Source: Sphagnum compactum (taxonomy: Eukaryota > Bryophyta > Sphagnopsida > Sphagnales). From it: a stretch of 64,000 nucleotides of DNA. Positions 60,116 to 64,000 of this stretch are shown here, piece after piece. Where the stretch lies: assembly GCA_965153455.1 (NCBI GenBank), contig OZ234494.1:24490001-24554000 (forward strand). The letters are read 5' to 3'. The notes under the pieces were generated by a model. It was not told the DNA's origin and ran no database searches. It saw only the letters and a list, made by a program, of their open reading frames with translations. Every line of letters starts with the position of its first letter. The stretch's first letter is position 1. The position numbers and the translations under genes were made by a program.

Positions 60116-63100
60116 AACCCCATTTTCCATTACACCTTCTCCACCAATTTGTGTCCCATTTTTCTTCAATTGAATTTCCAATTGTTGATTTGAATTCAAT
60201 TTAGGAATTTTAATTCAATTCAATTCAGTATAAATTCAATTCAAGTTTCATTACAATGTTGTTCATGCTTCATTTTCATATAAGAATGAATCAATCTTTC
60301 TAGTTTCAAAAATATTTGGGATTCTTTCTTGCTTCATAAGGATATTTGTCTTTTCAAATGATTTTAATCTTGGTACAAACAAGAAAAAATGATTGCATGT
60401 TACACATTGCATCATATCATTATTACATTTTGGCCAAAATTCATATATAGTGAGATTATTTCAGCATGTGATGTCATTGACATATAAACATGTGTTGTCT
60501 AATTATGTTTCATGTTGATACGTTGAAATTGTTCAAGAGATTGTTAGTAAAGAAGTTGATGTTAATGCAAAAGGTGAGAATGGAAAATGTTTTTGCATTT
60601 AGCATGTGGAAACAACCATGATAATTTCATTTTAATATTTGGCATGGTATTAATCTCCTTTTTACTTCTTTTTTTGTTCCATGAATAATAAATGGTATAA
60701 ATTTATGTGATTTTTTGTAAATTAGTAAATAATATGTGGGAATTATATGCACAATGGGTAAGAGGGAGCAAATGTGAAAGCATGCACTAGCCATAGATTA
60801 AAGATATTAAAATTGTGTAGGATTGTGTTTTTATCACATAAATTATGGTTTTTTATGGAGCATTTTTCTTGCAAATTTTTGATCTTCGAGCATGCACATA
60901 TTTTCTTTCCTTTCATTGTGATTTGCACTTACTTCAGGTGTTGCACAAGAAGTGATGTTCACCTCATCATGTGTGCATTATGTGAAAAACATTGATTGAA
61001 AAAATTAGTGGACCAAAAAGGAAAGGTGTATTATTTTCATTGATGTTTTTCCATTGCATTTTTTTACCAAAAAGTATTTTAATATGTGCTTCAAAAAAAT
61101 ATGATTTAAGTTATATGCATCACATCATTATTATATAATACGAGCCGTATGATATCAACCCATTTATAGTTTTACAAGCGTGTTTTAAATGACATGTATC
61201 TTTCAAAAGAGGAAAAAGCCTAAACACATAAAGCCTACATATTTGTCAATTTATATTTAAAATGTGAAGTAAAACATTAAAATTTTAGAAGATGCAATAA
61301 TACAAAAGAAAAGTGACCAAATAATGGCTAAAATGGCATACTTATAAATAATATTATTTCTAAAATTCACATTTGCATTTTTTTTGTTTCATAAAATCAA
61401 TCTTTAACAAAGTTGTATAAGGATACAAGTGTTTACAAGACATTATGCATGCAAAATGTCATGTGATCATTATTACAAGATTACACACATAATATGAATA
61501 AACAAGTTAAAATGAGATTGCGCATGTATTGTGACAAAATCAATTATTATTAACAATTTATTGGGATAATAAAATGTTTGACAATTGTTCTATATATTTA
61601 TGATAGGAAAAATGATCATTTTATGTATTCATGACTTGGGGGGGCACTTAGTGTAAAGTTTGGGATCTACATGCATCAAATGACCATTTTTAGGAGGGTA
61701 TCAAATAATTGTTCAAATTATTTTTTATCACCCTATTATTATCTAATTTCTAATATGTACATATTAAATCCACCCTATATTAATTATAATCCATTATTTC
61801 AAATTATTATATATCTTCTATTATAATTGAATTGATCATTTGAATAAAATGTACCCTATTTTTTAACTAATTAACTTATATTTTTACCCAAAAACCAATA
61901 TATTGCACCCTATATTTTAATTCATTTATTTTCTACTTTCTTTTACCAATGCCCTCCTGGGATTCATGATGGATTAAGTTTCAATCTTTTCATTAATTGT
62001 TTTGAAGATTCATTCATTAAAACATTTAGGACATCATAAATTATATGGATCATATTAGATGACGAACATTGTCCTCAATTCAAATCTCATTGCTTGATGA
62101 TAAATCATTGTGAACTCAAAATATAAGAATTAGTGATTTCCTACTATATGAATTTAAAATATATTTGCAACTTATGGAACCCATAAAACTATTATTGACA
62201 TTGCAAAAAAAGATCGAAGATGCAAATGTTGCGATAAAACAAGCACAACTTGATGAGATCAAATGGTTTGTATGTCTTTTTTAACTCATTTCATCATCTT
62301 TGTCCCTTGTGCAAATATGGCCTACTAAAATAAAATAATCCATCTTGTTTATTCCATAATTTATTATACATGAATGTCATTTCTATATTTACATTCAATT
62401 TATTACCATAGTTCTTCCCCGTCTTTGACATTGATTGTACTCTATGTACAAATGTTGTAATTTTCAAATTTATGTTCTTCAAATAATAAAACTTTGTGAA
62501 AATAATTACATTTTTTTTGGAATATTAGATAACATTTTATTCTTGTCATGAAAATTTCAAATTTCAGTCATTACTCTACAGACATGTGTTGAAGATGCCT
62601 TTATATTACATCAATAAATGTATATAAGCAACCTTTAAAAGATTATAAATCTATTAAATCATGTGTGTTTTTTATGTCCCCTAATTATGTTGTAAGGGTT
62701 GTAAATTTCTTTCCATGTTTATTGTTAATTGAATTAAATACATGGGAGGATGAATAATTTATTGCCATTGAAGTCTTACAAGAAGGAAAAATGAAATTAG
62801 CAAAAAACGTGGCAAAAAAAAGGGAAGAAGAAAAAATAAATGATCTAATTTGTGGGCAATACACCAATAATGCTTGCAAATTAAATGCAAATTGAGATAA
62901 TCAAAAATTTAAAAACTGTACAAGTTTATCACAACAACTATAATTTTTTCCCATTTTTTATGTAGCTAAAATATGTTCACAATTTGACTATTGATTTCAA
63001 ATTCTACATTACTCAAATATTTAATATTTGTTAAATTAATTGCATGTTAACCATAAATCACAAGTTTTTCAACCTATTATCATTATGTATCATGCCAAAG

Positions 63101-64000
63101 CCTTGAAAACCTTGAGATTTTTTTGTGCATGTTGTTGTTTAAAAGTGCATGATTCATTTTCCTCCATTTGTGTTTCACCATTTCATTCAACAACTACATT
63201 TTAAAGCTTAATGACATATTACATAATACATTATTTGTGTTTTGAAACATGAATTATGAATTATAATTATAATTTTTGACTTACACATCATGATTGCAAA
63301 TTGTTTGATGTCTTAAAATTCAACATTTTGTTTCATATTAAAGAAACAACAAGTCTTGATGTATTTTAAACCATTAAACCACATTTTATATCCATACATT
63401 CCTTAATGGATTTTATATTAATTAATTTTCATAATGTTCATAACTCCAACAAGTGGTAACATGATGGTAGATTTTGTTTTGTATTGAAAATCAAAATTAC
63501 ACAACTAATAGAAATTCCATTATAATATTTTGAAATTATATATATTTTTGAAATATATACATAATTTTACATTAATCATATTTTATTAATTAAATCAAAT
63601 ATAAAAACATACACCAATCAAAATTCAACTTAATTTTTTTGGTAGTATTTTAGTGGACACCTTTGATCAAAATTGAAAAATATTCAAGTCAACATTGAAA
63701 ATGAAATATCCATCAAAATATTTTATCAAAATTGATAAGTTTGCATTGTTTTAATCAATGTTATGTTTATGAAGATAATTAAATTTTTAATGAATTCATT
63801 CTAGACATCAAATTAATTAATATATAGTGGGAAATGGCATTTAAAAATCTTTTGATATCACCTCCACACATGACTTATGGGTAGACATTTTAGTTTGCCC
63901 CTACTAACGACCCTCTCTTTGAAATGGGTAAAAAAAAAATCCCTTTTAATTACTTTCTCTTTTTTAATCAATAAAAAAAATTCCCCCTTCAACTTTGGTT
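60116..64000. other. Very AT-rich spacer to the end of the window
   Basis: Low-complexity A/T-rich sequence with many ATTCAATT- and AATTATTA-type words. No frame exceeds about 75 codons. I see no gene, RNA gene or element terminus. Confidence 0.55.

Overview
The window is nuclear DNA of a land plant. The evidence is three spliced genes of plant type: a COMT-family O-methyltransferase, a TERMINAL EAR1-like Mei2 RNA-binding protein, and a membrane/zinc-ribbon/U-box protein of the plant 'stress response NST1-like' type. Other plant features are GT-AG introns, plant telomere-type AAACCCT motifs, a CACTA-type transposon and long AT-rich gene-poor spacers. The very long N-terminal part of the TEL protein and the gene-poor, repeat-laden spacers suggest a non-angiosperm such as a fern or lycophyte. 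That placement is an impression, not a demonstration.

Layout. 1-5.7 kb is AT-rich spacer with a GC-richer structured repeat (4312-4563) between two long direct repeats. 5.7-8.9 kb holds a broken 5' duplicate of the methyltransferase gene, followed by an intact three-exon copy (CDS 7017-8833, + strand). 9-27 kb is gene-free and repeat-dense: a 100-bp tandem array, a 343-bp duplicated block, a CACTA element with perfect 25-bp terminal inverted repeats (11752-13508), tRNA/SINE-like pieces, GGTA arrays, a ~114-bp tandem array, and two ORFs that are probably transposon-derived (21.9 and 25.6-26.2 kb). 27.3-39.9 kb is the GC-richer gene island. It carries the NST1/U-box gene on the + strand (28305-32628) and, tail to tail, the TEL gene on the - strand (CDS 38218-33948, with a predicted 5'-UTR intron). 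40-64 kb is mostly AT-rich spacer. It has a tandemly duplicated MITE-like repeat (45.7-46.3 kb) with further copies at 51.1-51.5 kb, a telomere-like promoter patch, two candidate isolated first exons (46.5 kb minus, 50.1 kb plus), a long near-perfect hairpin (55.85 kb), a second copy of the structured repeat (56.33-56.75 kb) and a GC-rich island (59.2-60.1 kb).

The genes do not form one pathway. The methyltransferase belongs to specialised phenolic metabolism. The U-box protein is a predicted membrane-anchored E3 ubiquitin ligase. TEL is a developmental RNA-binding regulator. The most unusual observation is the structured repeat found at 4.3 and 56.3 kb, where several base-paired positions appear to have changed together between the copies. 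Exon coordinates were worked out by eye from reading frame, splice consensus and family motifs; no alignment or transcript data were available.
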